From positions 1 through 64,000 of the forward strand of contig JAFKJW010000179.1 of the NCBI GenBank assembly GCA_017305925.1: a DNA stretch of 64,000 nucleotides, read 5' to 3'. Positions within the stretch are counted from its first letter, which is position 1; each line of letters opens with the position of its first letter. Below the pieces are notes generated by a model. That model made no database searches. It was not told the origin of the DNA and saw only the letters and a program-made list of their open reading frames with translations. A program made the position numbers and the translations under genes. Origin of the DNA: Hyphomicrobiales bacterium. Its GTDB lineage: Bacteria; Pseudomonadota; Alphaproteobacteria; Rhizobiales; Rhizobiaceae. Below are positions 1 through 9,257 of the stretch, piece after piece.

Positions 1-1035
1 GAAACCCTCGATCTTGCGGTCCTCGGTGACGTAGACGATGCCGTCCCGCACCGCCGGCCGCGGCGTCCGGTAGCGCACGGGCCTGTCCTCGAAGCGCACC
101 GTTCCGCCATGGAAGTAGTCGCGCTTGAGCACGCCCGCCACGATCTTCATCGTCTCGGTGCGGCCGGCGCCGACGAGCCCGAACATCCCCGTCACCTGCC
201 CGGCGAAGACGGAGAACGAGGTGTTGCGCACCGTGTTGCCCATCGAGAGATTCTCGACGCTGAGGATCTTGCGGCCCGTCGGTCGCGCCGTACGCTTCTG
301 GCCGGAATAAAGCTCGCCTGAAAGGCTGCGGCCGACCATCGCCTGCACGATCCGGTCCCGGTCGAAATTCTTCGTCTCGTCGGTCACGACCACCTTGGCG
401 TCGCGCATCACGGTGATGCGGTCCGAAAGGTGCAGCGCCTCCTCGAGCGCATGGCTGATGAAGATGATCGCGATGCCCTCCTCCTTCAGGCGGCGGGCGA
501 GGTTGAAGAAATGGAATTTTTCCTCCGGCGTCAGCGTCGCGGTCGGCTCGTCGAAGATGATCAGCCGCGCATGATGGTGCACGGCGCGCGCGATCTCGAC
601 CATCTGCTTCTTGCCCGCCCCGAGGAAGGAGACCTGCGCGGTCGGATCGACATAGAAGTTGAGCGACAGCAGGTAGCGCTGCGCCTGGATGTTCAGGCCG
701 CGCAGCCGGTTGAACAGCTTTTCGTCGCCGAGATAGATGTTCTGCGCCACCGTCATCGCCGGCACGAGGTTGGTCTCCTGGAAGACCATGGCGATGCCCC
801 GGTCGAGCGCGTCGGACGGCGAATTCAGCGTCACGGGCTTGCCGTCGAGCAGCATCTCGCCGGAGCTCGGCTGGTAGACGCCGGCAAGCACCTTCATCAG
901 CGTGGACTTGCCCGCGCCGTTCTCGCCCAGGATGGCATGGATCTCGCCCGGCCGGATCTCGAGGTCGACATTCGAGATCGCCATGACGCCGCGAAAGTCC
1001 TTCGAGACGCCGCGCAGTTCAACAAGCGCCGTCAT
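1..1035 (-). CDS. CUT2-type sugar ABC transporter ATP-binding protein (3' end outside window)
   Basis: Predicted cytoplasmic ATPase that powers the sugar importer encoded just upstream. The visible 345 residues hold one complete ABC domain and the start of a second, the RbsA/MglA/XylG duplicated layout (normally about 500 aa), so the C-terminus lies beyond position 1. Walker A reads GENGAGKST; FLGAGKKQM sits where the signature is expected, then IIFDEPTATLT (Walker B) and FISHALEE. The second half begins near TGMFGLVGAGRTE. The ATG at 1035 overlaps the stop of the preceding propeller gene (ATGA), so the two are probably translationally coupled. The substrate is not readable from the ATPase. 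Confidence 0.93.
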   Translation of the reverse strand, partial: MTALVELRGVSKDFRGVMAISNVDLEIRPGEIHAILGENGAGKSTLMKVLAGVYQPSSGEMLLDGKPVTLNSPSDALDRGIAMVFQETNLVPAMTVAQNIYLGDEKLFNRLRGLNIQAQRYLLSLNFYVDPTAQVSFLGAGKKQMVEIARAVHHHARLIIFDEPTATLTPEEKFHFFNLARRLKEEGIAIIFISHALEEALHLSDRITVMRDAKVVVTDETKNFDRDRIVQAMVGRSLSGELYSGQKRTARPTGRKILSVENLSMGNTVRNTSFSVFAGQVTGMFGLVGAGRTETMKIVAGVLKRDYFHGGTVRFEDRPVRYRTPRPAVRDGIVYVTEDRKIEGF

Positions 1036-2129
1036 GTCGTCTCCGCCGGTTCGTCTATCGCCACGATCCTCCCCGATCCTTTCGCGCCGGCCAGAAGCCG
1101 CCCGCCGGTCTCGCATATCGACGTCACGCCATGCACCTCGCCGTCCGCCCGGCTCTGATAGCTTCGCAGCATTGCCATATCGTCGCCGCAGCGCACCACG
1201 AGGCCGGTCGACCATGTCGGCGACCACGGCTTCAGCATGTTGAGCTTCTTGCGCGCCCCGCCCTGTATGGGCTCGAGGAAGCTGCGGCCGGTGACGAGCG
1301 ACGGGGCGATCCAGTAGTCGGGTTCGATCGTGCCGATCATCCGCTCGCGATAGGCGTCCTCCTTCAGAACGAACTCCACCAGCGGATTTCGCGGTGCGAA
1401 CATCGCCAGCCAGAAGCCGCCGCCCGCGGCGGGAACGATGCGCCCGGGATAGGCCGGTAGCCTGTCGAGCACGGTCCGCCGGCCCGAGCCATCGGCACCC
1501 ATCGCGACGACGCGGTGACGCCACGCCTCCGAGACGAAGACGCGGCCGCCCGAGACCGCGATGCCCGCGGGGAACGCCAGACCCGACGCGATCTCGACGG
1601 CCGCGCCCGTATCGAGGTCAACGCGCCAGACCGAGCCCGCGGCCGTCTTGGTCATCAGGTCGCGCTTCCATTCGCGTGCCGGATGGCGATCGGAACCCAC
1701 GGCGACGAAAAGCGTGCCGGAATCGGCGAAGGCGAGAGCCGTGACGCAGGCGCGGTTGCGTCTCCCGGCCTCAAGCAGCCGCGCCGGCCCCTGCCCTTCG
1801 AGGCGAATGCCTTCTCCCTCGATGGCGACAGCGACGAGATCGCCTGACGCGGCGATGGCGGTGATGGTCCCGCCAAGGGTCTCGGTCGAGGCGACGGACA
1901 GCCCTTGCGCCGATCCGTCTTCCGAGAGCGTCAAGAGGTCGGCGCCGACCGAGCACAGGATGCGCCCGCCGGCTGCCGTGAGGTTGTCGACGTCGTCGAG
2001 CTTGAGGAGGACCGGGAAGCCGTCCAGCTTCGCGTTCGGCCGCAGCGGACCGTCCATCGGCGGCACGGTGCTGCCGGTCAGGTCGAAGCCGCGGAAGTTC
2101 GCCCAGGCGCGCTTGATGGCGCCGATCAT
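1032..2129 (-). CDS. SMP-30/strictosidine-synthase-like beta-propeller protein
   Basis: A 365-aa protein of the SMP-30/gluconolactonase/strictosidine synthase-like superfamily, whose members are six-bladed propellers that hydrolyse lactones or related esters using a bound metal. Repeated blade-like segments (for example LAFADSGTLFVAVGSD, GLAFPAGIAVSGGRVFVSE) support this. No signal peptide is obvious, so it is probably cytoplasmic. It overlaps the stop of the permease-propeller fusion by ATGA and overlaps the ATPase start in the same way, so it belongs to the operon. It may open a lactone form of the imported sugar. That is inference, and the substrate is unknown. Confidence 0.82.
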   Translation of the reverse strand: MIGAIKRAWANFRGFDLTGSTVPPMDGPLRPNAKLDGFPVLLKLDDVDNLTAAGGRILCSVGADLLTLSEDGSAQGLSVASTETLGGTITAIAASGDLVAVAIEGEGIRLEGQGPARLLEAGRRNRACVTALAFADSGTLFVAVGSDRHPAREWKRDLMTKTAAGSVWRVDLDTGAAVEIASGLAFPAGIAVSGGRVFVSEAWRHRVVAMGADGSGRRTVLDRLPAYPGRIVPAAGGGFWLAMFAPRNPLVEFVLKEDAYRERMIGTIEPDYWIAPSLVTGRSFLEPIQGGARKKLNMLKPWSPTWSTGLVVRCGDDMAMLRSYQSRADGEVHGVTSICETGGRLLAGAKGSGRIVAIDEPAETT

Positions 2130-4246
2130 GGCCGCGGCCCCCAATAGGCATCCTGCGCGCACCAGTTCGGGTCCGCGTCCGGCAGGCGGTAGCGTCCGAT
2201 CCGGTTGTTGGAGACGCCGCCGAGATAGAGCCATCCCTTGTGCTCGCGCATCGACGTGATCATCGGGTGGTTGAGGCCGCCGAGGTCCCACAGATTGTCG
2301 AGGATTTCGCCCTTCTCGTTGAACTTCACGACGCAGCCCGTGTTGATGTTCGGGTAGAGCCACTGGTCGGGCGCCACCCGCCGCGCCATGCGCTTGCGGA
2401 AGCCCGGCATACGCAGCGCGAGATCGAGCGCCGGTCCGCGCATGCCGAGCAGCGCCAGCCAGTAATTGCCGTCCGAGGCGCGGTTGATGTTGTCCGGATA
2501 GCCGGGGAGATTGGAGAGAACCTTTTCGGTCTGCCCCTTCTTCGGCCCGTCGAAATAATACCGGCTGATCGAGCAGGTCCAGCTTTCGGCGAACATGAAG
2601 GATTGGCCGTCGGCGCACATGGCCACGCCATTGGCGAAGACCAGCTTGGGGATTTCCGTATTCGTCTTGCCGGTGCGCGGGTCGTAGCAGATGATGCGGC
2701 CGCTCGGCCGGCTCTCCAGCGCATCGGTCGCCCAGTCCTCCTGCTCGTAGCGGATCGTCGCCTCGCTGAAATAGATGCGTCCGTCGGGCGCCACGTCGAC
2801 GTCGTCCGCCAGCCTGAGCCGCGAATCGTCGACCACCGACGTCCAGCTCCTGTTCGTCTCGTCGGTGAGCTTGGTGACGGTCTTGTCGGGCGCGACCTGG
2901 AAAAGCCCCATGCCGCCGATGCAGACCAGCAGGTTGCCGGCGCGGTCGAACGCCATGCCGAGCGGGTGGCCGCCGATATGGGCGAACACCTCCGAGCGCT
3001 TGTGGTCCGGTCCGAAGAAGCGGACGATGTCGCCGTGGCGGGTGCCGCAATAGAGGTTGTCGTCGCGATCGAGGATCACGTCCTCCGGCCCCTCGATCTC
3101 GCCGAGCCCGATGATCTCCACCGAGCGCAGACGGTCGTTCAGCACATAGGGCGAGCCGGGCGCATCGACCTTCGGCGCGGGCGGCAGCGCGAGATAGGCC
3201 GGCGACACGTAGACTTTCGCCAGGATGCGGTGGCGATGCTTCTGCCAGCGCATGTCGACGAACACCGCGAAAAGCAGGATCCCGCCGAGGATCGTCGAGG
3301 TGATCGGGCCGCTGATGCCGAGGTTGATCAGGCCGTTGGTGAGCATCAGCACCAGCAGGCTGCCGATGATCGCCTTGGCCACCGAGCCGCGGCCGCCGCC
3401 GATCGCCGTTCCGCCGAGCACGGCGGCGGTGAGCGCCTGCACCTCCAGCCCGACACCGGTGTCGGAGCCGGTGCTGCCCAGCCGCGCCGCGAACAGGAAG
3501 CCCGCCAGCGCGCACATCGCGCTCGACACCACATAGGTGAGGAACACCATGAAGCGGACGTCGATGCCGGCGTTGAAGGCGGAGCGGCGCGCGCCGCCCA
3601 CGGCGGTCAGCCGCCATCCTGGCCGCATGCGCGACAGGATGAGATGCCAGGCGAGCGCGATCGCCAGCGTGATGACGAGCGAGGTGGGGACGCCGAATAT
3701 CGTGCCTTCGCCGATGAACAGCCACATGTCGGACATGGAGAAGCCCGACATGATCGACGTGGACATCCGCACGAAGACGATCTCGTAGATCGAGCGGAAG
3801 ATGATCAGGCTGACGAGCGTCGTCAGGAAGGCGCGCAGGCGCAGGTATCCGACGAGGATGCCGTTGATCGCGCCGCAGCCCATCCCCATGACCACGATAC
3901 CGACGAGCACCACCGGAACCGGCAGCTCGTAGACGTTTATGCCGATCAGCGAGAACAGGACGGCGAGCGAGAAGACCGAGGCGACCGAGAGGTCGATGCC
4001 GCCAGAGATCATCACCACGGTGAGCGCCAGCACCACCAGCCCGAATTCGGCGAACTGCCGGGCGAGGTCGGAGAGGCTCGATATGGACAGGAAGTCCGGG
4101 ATGACCGCCCCGAGCACCACGACCGTCAGCACGAGTGCCGAGAACGGTATGGCGTTGTCGATCCACCGCTTGGAGAGGATCTCCCCGACCAGATGGTCGG
4201 GGAAATAGCGCGAGCGCAGATATGCGAAAGTGTCGCTGCTTGCCAT
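2126..4246 (-). CDS. CUT2 sugar ABC permease fused to an SMP-30-like beta-propeller
   Basis: A 706-aa fusion. Residues about 25-340 form a multi-span RbsC-type permease (for example LALTVVMISGGIDLSVASVF and the GGTAIGGGRGSV loop shared by this family). Residues about 370-706 form an SMP-30/strictosidine-synthase-like propeller (GEIEGPEDVILDRDDNLYCGT, SNLPGYPDNINRASDGNYW). The reading frame is continuous, with no stop or frameshift at the join. The propeller follows the last membrane span, so its side of the membrane depends on the number of spans; the cytoplasm is expected from the family topology. Import may be coupled to lactone hydrolysis. The ATG at 4246 begins MASSDTF; the gene overlaps the next propeller gene by ATGA. 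Confidence 0.9.
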   Translation of the reverse strand: MASSDTFAYLRSRYFPDHLVGEILSKRWIDNAIPFSALVLTVVVLGAVIPDFLSISSLSDLARQFAEFGLVVLALTVVMISGGIDLSVASVFSLAVLFSLIGINVYELPVPVVLVGIVVMGMGCGAINGILVGYLRLRAFLTTLVSLIIFRSIYEIVFVRMSTSIMSGFSMSDMWLFIGEGTIFGVPTSLVITLAIALAWHLILSRMRPGWRLTAVGGARRSAFNAGIDVRFMVFLTYVVSSAMCALAGFLFAARLGSTGSDTGVGLEVQALTAAVLGGTAIGGGRGSVAKAIIGSLLVLMLTNGLINLGISGPITSTILGGILLFAVFVDMRWQKHRHRILAKVYVSPAYLALPPAPKVDAPGSPYVLNDRLRSVEIIGLGEIEGPEDVILDRDDNLYCGTRHGDIVRFFGPDHKRSEVFAHIGGHPLGMAFDRAGNLLVCIGGMGLFQVAPDKTVTKLTDETNRSWTSVVDDSRLRLADDVDVAPDGRIYFSEATIRYEQEDWATDALESRPSGRIICYDPRTGKTNTEIPKLVFANGVAMCADGQSFMFAESWTCSISRYYFDGPKKGQTEKVLSNLPGYPDNINRASDGNYWLALLGMRGPALDLALRMPGFRKRMARRVAPDQWLYPNINTGCVVKFNEKGEILDNLWDLGGLNHPMITSMREHKGWLYLGGVSNNRIGRYRLPDADPNWCAQDAYWGPRP

Positions 4247-4273
4247 GATGGTCCGGAGGGCTGTCCTGTCGCC

Positions 4274-5278
4274 TTACTTGAGCTGGTCGAGCTGCCAGCA
4301 GGTGCGCGGGCCGATATTGTCCTTCGTCAGCAGCGTCAGCGGCGTGTAGTAGGACGTCTTCGTCTCTCCGGCCTTGGCGGGCGACAGCAGCGTCTGCACG
4401 ATCTGCTGGTTGATCGCGTTGCCCTGCAACGGCACGTCGTAGCTGATGATCAGGTCGAGCAGCCCCTTCTGGATGTTGTCGCAGCCGATCTGGTTGCCGC
4501 CGCCGGACGTGACGACGTAGACGTCGTCCGCCTTGCCGGCCGCCTGGATCGCCGCGCCGGCGCCGACGTCCTGATTGTCCCAGTTGCCGACCACGCCGCA
4601 GAGGTCGGGATGCTGCTGCAATACCGTCTCCATGATCGCGCGGGCTTTGGCCGGGTCGTACTGGGCGGCCTGCTCGGAGACGATCTGGATCGCCGGGTCC
4701 TTCGCGAAGGTCTGCTTGTACGCATAGAGCTCGTAGAGGTCGGAGGCCGCGGTCGGCTGACCGCGGATGATGGCGACCTTGCCGGACTTGCCGGAGCCCG
4801 TGCCGCATTGCTTCACCAGCGCGTCGGCCTCGATGTAGCCGACGCGGGACCAGTCCGCGCCCACATAGGCGTCCGTCGGGACGACGGACTCGAGATTGAG
4901 CTGGATCACCTTGATTCCGGCATCCATGGCGCGCTTCAGAAGCCGCGCATAGGACTGGACGTCCGGGTTGTGGGCGATGATGAGATCCGGCTTCTCGGCG
5001 ATCAGCGCGGTCAGCGCGCGCGTGCCGGCATCCGTGCTCCAGTTCGGATCGCGGATCTCCAGCGTATAGCCGAGGTCGGCGGCCTGCTTGCGCATGATCG
5101 CGGCCCAGCCTTCGGTGAGGTCGAAGCCCATGGCCAGCGGAATGAAGACGACGCGCTTGCCCTTCATCCCGTCGTAGAACGGATTGCGCGACGGATTGTC
5201 GAGCCCGTCATCGGCATGCGCTGCGCCGGCCAGCCCCATCGCCATCAGGCCGGCCGCGAGGATGTTGCGGAATTTCAT
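4274..5278 (-). CDS. Sugar ABC transporter periplasmic substrate-binding protein
   Basis: A 334-aa periplasmic binding protein of the ribose/galactose (Peripla_BP_4) type. It starts with a Sec signal peptide (MKFRNILAAGLMAMGLAGAA, cleavage probably after AHA). The mature protein shows the two-lobe pattern with KRVVFIPLAMG, KPDLIIAHNPD and GKVAIIRGQPTAASD. The start at 5278 is preferred over an in-frame ATG at 5299 because GGGAGGG lies just upstream and the signal peptide then begins correctly. It lies between the two permease genes. The ligand cannot be read from sequence; the propeller-type hydrolases in the operon suggest a sugar, sugar acid or lactone. Confidence 0.92.
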   Translation of the reverse strand: MKFRNILAAGLMAMGLAGAAHADDGLDNPSRNPFYDGMKGKRVVFIPLAMGFDLTEGWAAIMRKQAADLGYTLEIRDPNWSTDAGTRALTALIAEKPDLIIAHNPDVQSYARLLKRAMDAGIKVIQLNLESVVPTDAYVGADWSRVGYIEADALVKQCGTGSGKSGKVAIIRGQPTAASDLYELYAYKQTFAKDPAIQIVSEQAAQYDPAKARAIMETVLQQHPDLCGVVGNWDNQDVGAGAAIQAAGKADDVYVVTSGGGNQIGCDNIQKGLLDLIISYDVPLQGNAINQQIVQTLLSPAKAGETKTSYYTPLTLLTKDNIGPRTCWQLDQLK

Positions 5279-5309
5279 GGTTCCCTCCCGTTTGATCATC
5301 AGATTCGGT

Positions 5310-6287
5310 TCAGATGTCCCCTTGGCTCTGCTGCGAGGTCTGCTCGTCCCTGGGGTTGATGAAGCTGTCCACCGTGATCGCCAAAAGCAGGATCAGGCTC
5401 TTGATCAGGTTCTGCGTGGTATAGGTGATGTCGAGGATGGTCATGCCGTTGAGCAGCACGCCGACCAGCAGCGTGCCGACGAGCACGTTGCGCACGCCGC
5501 CGCGGCCGCCGCTGAGACTGATGCCGCCGAGCACCACGACGAGCAGCACGTCGTAGATCATGGTGGAGTTGTAGACGCGGGTGCTCATGCCGGACACCGC
5601 CGCCGCCATGACGACGCCGGCGAGAAACGCGATGATCGAGCTGATCACATATTGCGCGACGAGAAGCGGCCGCAGCGGCACGCCCGTGATGCGCGCCGCG
5701 AGCGGATTGTCCCCCGCCGCATAGACGAACCGCCCGAACCGGGTGCGCATCAGGAGCAGCGCGATCAGCACGGCCAGAACCGCGAAGGCGACGATCGGCA
5801 TTGGCAGGCCGAACAGCGCGCCCTGCCCCAGAAAGTCGAACCACCGGACGCCGACCGGTGTGTTCTGCACGTCGATCTGGAAGAGAAAGGCACGGCCCGA
5901 ACCATAGGCCACGAGGCCCATGGCCAGCGTCGTGAAGATCGCGGGAATGTCCGCGTAGGCGATCAGGATGCCGCTCGCCAGGCCGATCGCGAGCGCGAGC
6001 AGGAACCCGCAGGCCAGCGCCGTCTCCAGCGGCACGCCGGCCTGCGTCATCGACAGCACCCAGGAGAGCGAAACGACCATGGTGGCGACCATCGCCAGGT
6101 CGATGCCGCGGCCGATCACGACCAGCCCCATGCCGAGACCCAGTATGCCGAGAATCGAGACGCTGCGCACGAGCGCTATGAGGTTGCCGGCGGTGAGGAA
6201 ATTGTTGAGCGTGGCCGCGAAGACCACGAACATCGCGACGGCGAGCGCAAAGACCACGCCCTCCTGCGACAATCGCGCCTTCCCCAT
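5310..6287 (-). CDS. CUT2-type sugar ABC transporter permease
   Basis: A 325-aa integral membrane protein of the RbsC/XylH family with about 8-10 hydrophobic segments. It has the family signatures GLGMGLVVIGRGIDLAM and VVVLGGISLSGGRGGVRNVLVG. The start at 6287 (MGKARL) is chosen because GGGAGGTC lies eight bases upstream; an ATG at 6314 has no comparable site. It is the first gene of the operon and probably pairs with the fused permease encoded at 2126-4246, giving a heteromeric channel. Confidence 0.92.
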   Translation of the reverse strand: MGKARLSQEGVVFALAVAMFVVFAATLNNFLTAGNLIALVRSVSILGILGLGMGLVVIGRGIDLAMVATMVVSLSWVLSMTQAGVPLETALACGFLLALAIGLASGILIAYADIPAIFTTLAMGLVAYGSGRAFLFQIDVQNTPVGVRWFDFLGQGALFGLPMPIVAFAVLAVLIALLLMRTRFGRFVYAAGDNPLAARITGVPLRPLLVAQYVISSIIAFLAGVVMAAAVSGMSTRVYNSTMIYDVLLVVVLGGISLSGGRGGVRNVLVGTLLVGVLLNGMTILDITYTTQNLIKSLILLLAITVDSFINPRDEQTSQQSQGDI

Positions 6288-6561
6288 TCTTGGACCTCCC
6301 GGGCCGGCCGACATCGATCACGGAAGAAACACCGTGTGACCGGTACCATGCCTGAGAGCATCCCCTGTTTGTGCGGCCTGAGACAGACCCGCGCGCGGAA
6401 TATCAGTTATGTTGCCGCGGCCTTTCGACGGCCATGCAGGCGTGATCCTTGCCACGGCCGACCCCGCCGAGGATCGCGCGCTTTCGGCACGCACGGATTC
6501 GCCGGACCGATCGCTTGTCGATCCTATTGTCCTGGACGCGCGCGCCAGGACGAAAGTCTGG

Positions 6562-6777
6562 CTATGGGCATCGAACCGCATCCTGCGCGTCTGTAGCGGC
6601 CAAAAGCTGCCCTCTTTCCAGCAGCAATGCCTGCAACTCGCTCGCCAGCTTGAGGAGCCGATCCGGGGTCTTCTCCCGCTCGATCTCCTCAAGAATGCAA
6701 GCGAGCTTCTGATCCAGCGTCATGCCGCCAAGCTGCGGATCTGATTTCTGGGGAGTGTCCTCCGACACAAGCGACAT
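6562..6777 (-). CDS. Small acidic protein of unknown function
   Basis: A 71-aa protein I do not recognise. It is hydrophilic and rich in Leu, Glu and Lys, with a probable two-helix core (LDQKLACILEEIEREKTPDRLLKLASELQALL) and no signal peptide or membrane span. Short rhizobial proteins with a TPDRLLKLA-like helix are common and uncharacterised. It lies 274 bases upstream of the sugar transporter operon on the same strand and is divergent from the GGDEF-EAL gene. The coding call rests on amphipathic helix character and codon use; it could be spurious. Confidence 0.5.
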   Translation of the reverse strand: MSLVSEDTPQKSDPQLGGMTLDQKLACILEEIEREKTPDRLLKLASELQALLLERGQLLAATDAQDAVRCP

Positions 6778-7169
6778 TCGCGTCCTCGCAGCAGGTGCAG
6801 GTTCCGTTCTCCAGCCTTCAGTGTTGGGGATATGGCCGCAAAGTGCAAGCGTTTATCGTTTTCCGAGCGCTCTCCTCCCGGCCAAGCGGAGATGCAACGG
6901 TGGAAATTTTCTCTAAGCCTGAGGTTGCATGACGGTTGCGGAGGCAATTTTCACGACAAATCAAGAAATCGCCCGTAGTGCTTTCTTCCAGTCTTGGGTT
7001 CGGCGAACGCGTTCAGGACGTCATGGCCGGAATATCGCCGATCCCGCAGTTGAGGGGACTTTGTCGCTTTGCACCCGCCACGCTGCCCGGCGCCGGCTAT
7101 CGAGCCGCCCTTCCGGCTATCCGCCGATGGAAGGTTTTAGTCCGCATGGAACGGCAGGCGGAGTCCACC
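6778..7169. other. Intergenic region with no convincing gene
   Basis: About 390 bases between the small protein and the GGDEF-EAL gene. Open frames here are short or are extensions of the GGDEF-EAL frame without a ribosome-binding site. It should hold divergent promoters, but I cannot name clear -35/-10 boxes or an operator. Confidence 0.4.
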
Positions 7170-9185
7170 ATGAGTGCATCCCGCGATCCGGCGAAAACCC
7201 CGGATACGGACGATTCGTGGCGCCGGGGAGCGCTGGCGATTGCCCAGTTCAGCGCGTTTTCAAAACAGATTCCGCTGCTCTACCTGATCCTTCTCGCCAA
7301 CACGTGGACGGTTGCGGTCAACTTCATGCAAGCCGCGCCGTCCTGGCTCACGGTCCAGGTGCCGGTCGCCATCACGCTGCTGTGTGGGGCGAGGCTGATC
7401 AAATGGGCGCGCAACAGCCGGGTGCGGCCCGATGCCGAGACCGCCCGCAAGGCGCTGTGGACGACGCAGGTGCTCGCCGGGCTGCTGACCATCCTTCTCC
7501 AGGCCTGGGCCTTCGCGCTGTTCGGGTACGGCAATGCCTACCAGCAGGTCCATATCGCCTTTTTCCTCGGCTTGACGGCGATCGCCTGCATTTTCTGTCT
7601 CATGCATGTGCGGGCGGCGGCATTGATGGTGACGGTCGGCTTCGGCGTGCCGTTCACCATGCTCTTCGGCCTGACCGGCAACACGACCTTCATATCCATC
7701 GCCATCAACATGGCGCTGGTCGTGGGGGGCATGGTCTGCGTGCTCCTCATCTATTCGGCCGACTTCGCCGCGCTCGTTCACTCGCGCCAGGTGCTGGAGC
7801 GCAAGAATGCCGAGACCGAGAAGCTGAATCGCGAGAACCTGCGGCTGGCCAATTGCGACAGCCTGACCGGCCTCGGCAACCGGCGCCTGTTCTTCGCCTC
7901 GCTGGAGGAGGCGCTGACGGCTGCCGGCACGGACGGGAGCCGCGTCGGCCTGGGCCTGCTCGACCTCGACGGCTTCAAGCCGGTCAACGACACGTTCGGC
8001 CACTCGGTGGGCGACGCGCTCCTCGCAGCGCTGGTCGAACGGCTGGAGGCCGTTGTCGGTGACGCCATAGCCATCTACCGGGTGGGCGGCGACGAATTCG
8101 CGCTGCTGGCGCGGGGCGCGGAAATCGAAAAGCTGAAGGAGACGGCTCACGGCATCTGTGCCGCCATCCGCGAGCCGTTCTATCTCGGCTCGACAGTTGT
8201 CCGCATCGGCGGCACGATCGGCCTTTCCATCTATCCCGACCAGTCGGAGGGCAGCGCGGAACTCTACGAGCAGGCCGACTACTCTCTTTACCAGGCCAAG
8301 CGTGGCGGCGGCCGTGGCGAGGCTTGGCTTTTCACCAAGGCCTATGCTGAAGAGATGCGGCGCAACTCTCTCATCGAGCAGACGCTGCGCGGGGCGAACC
8401 TCGAGGACGAGCTGTCCGTCGTGTTCCAGCCCATCGTCAGCGTGGCCTTCAGGCGTCTGGTCGGCTTCGAGGCGCTGGCCCGCTGGACGAGCCCAAAGCT
8501 GGGCGTCGTTTCGCCTGCCGAGTTCATCCCCGTTGCCGAGCGTGCCGGGCTGATCGGCGGCCTCACCATGGTGCTGCTCAAGAAGGCGCTGGCGGTCGCG
8601 GAATCGTGGCCGCAGCCGCTGCGCCTCTCGTTCAATCTCTCCATCCACGATATCGGATCGCCCGAAAGCGTCATGCGTCTGATATCGATCATCGGAGCCA
8701 GCGGCTTCAATCCGAAGCGGCTCGACCTCGAGATCACCGAGACGGCGATGGTGAACGATTTCTCCAAGGTGATGGCAGCCGTGGAAAGCCTCAAGGGTCT
8801 CGGCGTCGGCATCTCGCTGGACGATTTCGGCACCGGGTTCTCCAGCCTGAGGCAGGTTCACCAGCTTCCGCTGGACAAGATCAAGATCGACCGCAGCTTC
8901 ACCACCGGCGTGCACGCCAACGCCAACAGCCGCAAGATCATCCGCTCGCTCGTCTCGCTGTGCCGGGACATGGAGCTCTCCTGCATCGTCGAGGGTGTGG
9001 AGACGCGGGAGGAGTTGCAGGCGCTGTCGGAGCTCGGCTGCGAGTTGGTGCAGGGCTATTTCTATTCGAGACCGATCCCGGCCTGCGAGGTCGCCGCCTT
9101 CATCGACCAAGCGAGGCAGGCTGTCACGCCGGAGGAGGAAAGGCTGGCCCTGACCGAGCCCGGCGAGATGCGGATTTCCGCTTGA
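7170..9185 (+). CDS. Membrane GGDEF-EAL protein (c-di-GMP cyclase/phosphodiesterase)
   Basis: About 671 aa. The N-terminal ~220 residues contain five or six hydrophobic spans (from FSKQIPLLYLILLANTW onward). A GGDEF domain follows with an intact active motif (VGGDEF) and DSLTGLGNRRLFF, then an EAL domain with an intact FEALARW and LDDFGTGFSSL. Both activities are therefore possible. The start at 7170 (MSASRD) has GGCGGAG six bases upstream; ATG 7146 is an alternative, and the upstream extension to 6936 looks non-coding. It is paralogous to the protein at 37939-39933 (same membrane domain and order). It is monocistronic and convergent with ftsZ2. Confidence 0.93.
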   Translation: MSASRDPAKTPDTDDSWRRGALAIAQFSAFSKQIPLLYLILLANTWTVAVNFMQAAPSWLTVQVPVAITLLCGARLIKWARNSRVRPDAETARKALWTTQVLAGLLTILLQAWAFALFGYGNAYQQVHIAFFLGLTAIACIFCLMHVRAAALMVTVGFGVPFTMLFGLTGNTTFISIAINMALVVGGMVCVLLIYSADFAALVHSRQVLERKNAETEKLNRENLRLANCDSLTGLGNRRLFFASLEEALTAAGTDGSRVGLGLLDLDGFKPVNDTFGHSVGDALLAALVERLEAVVGDAIAIYRVGGDEFALLARGAEIEKLKETAHGICAAIREPFYLGSTVVRIGGTIGLSIYPDQSEGSAELYEQADYSLYQAKRGGGRGEAWLFTKAYAEEMRRNSLIEQTLRGANLEDELSVVFQPIVSVAFRRLVGFEALARWTSPKLGVVSPAEFIPVAERAGLIGGLTMVLLKKALAVAESWPQPLRLSFNLSIHDIGSPESVMRLISIIGASGFNPKRLDLEITETAMVNDFSKVMAAVESLKGLGVGISLDDFGTGFSSLRQVHQLPLDKIKIDRSFTTGVHANANSRKIIRSLVSLCRDMELSCIVEGVETREELQALSELGCELVQGYFYSRPIPACEVAAFIDQARQAVTPEEERLALTEPGEMRISA

Positions 9186-9257
9186 AGAAAAGGACCGTTT
9201 TCCCGGATCGGGCAGTCCGCTGTATATGGGAGCATCCGGCCCCGGAAATGCCCGGCT

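Noticed and set aside
2240-5359. A 1039-codon plus-strand open frame opposite the sugar transporter genes
   Set aside because: It is a high-GC antisense shadow: low-complexity His/Asp/Arg-rich translation with no domain, lying exactly opposite well-supported genes.
9186-9257. A bidirectional terminator between the GGDEF-EAL gene and ftsZ2
   Set aside because: The only dyad (CCCG-GAT-CGGG) is four base pairs long, with the T-run on the wrong side for either gene.
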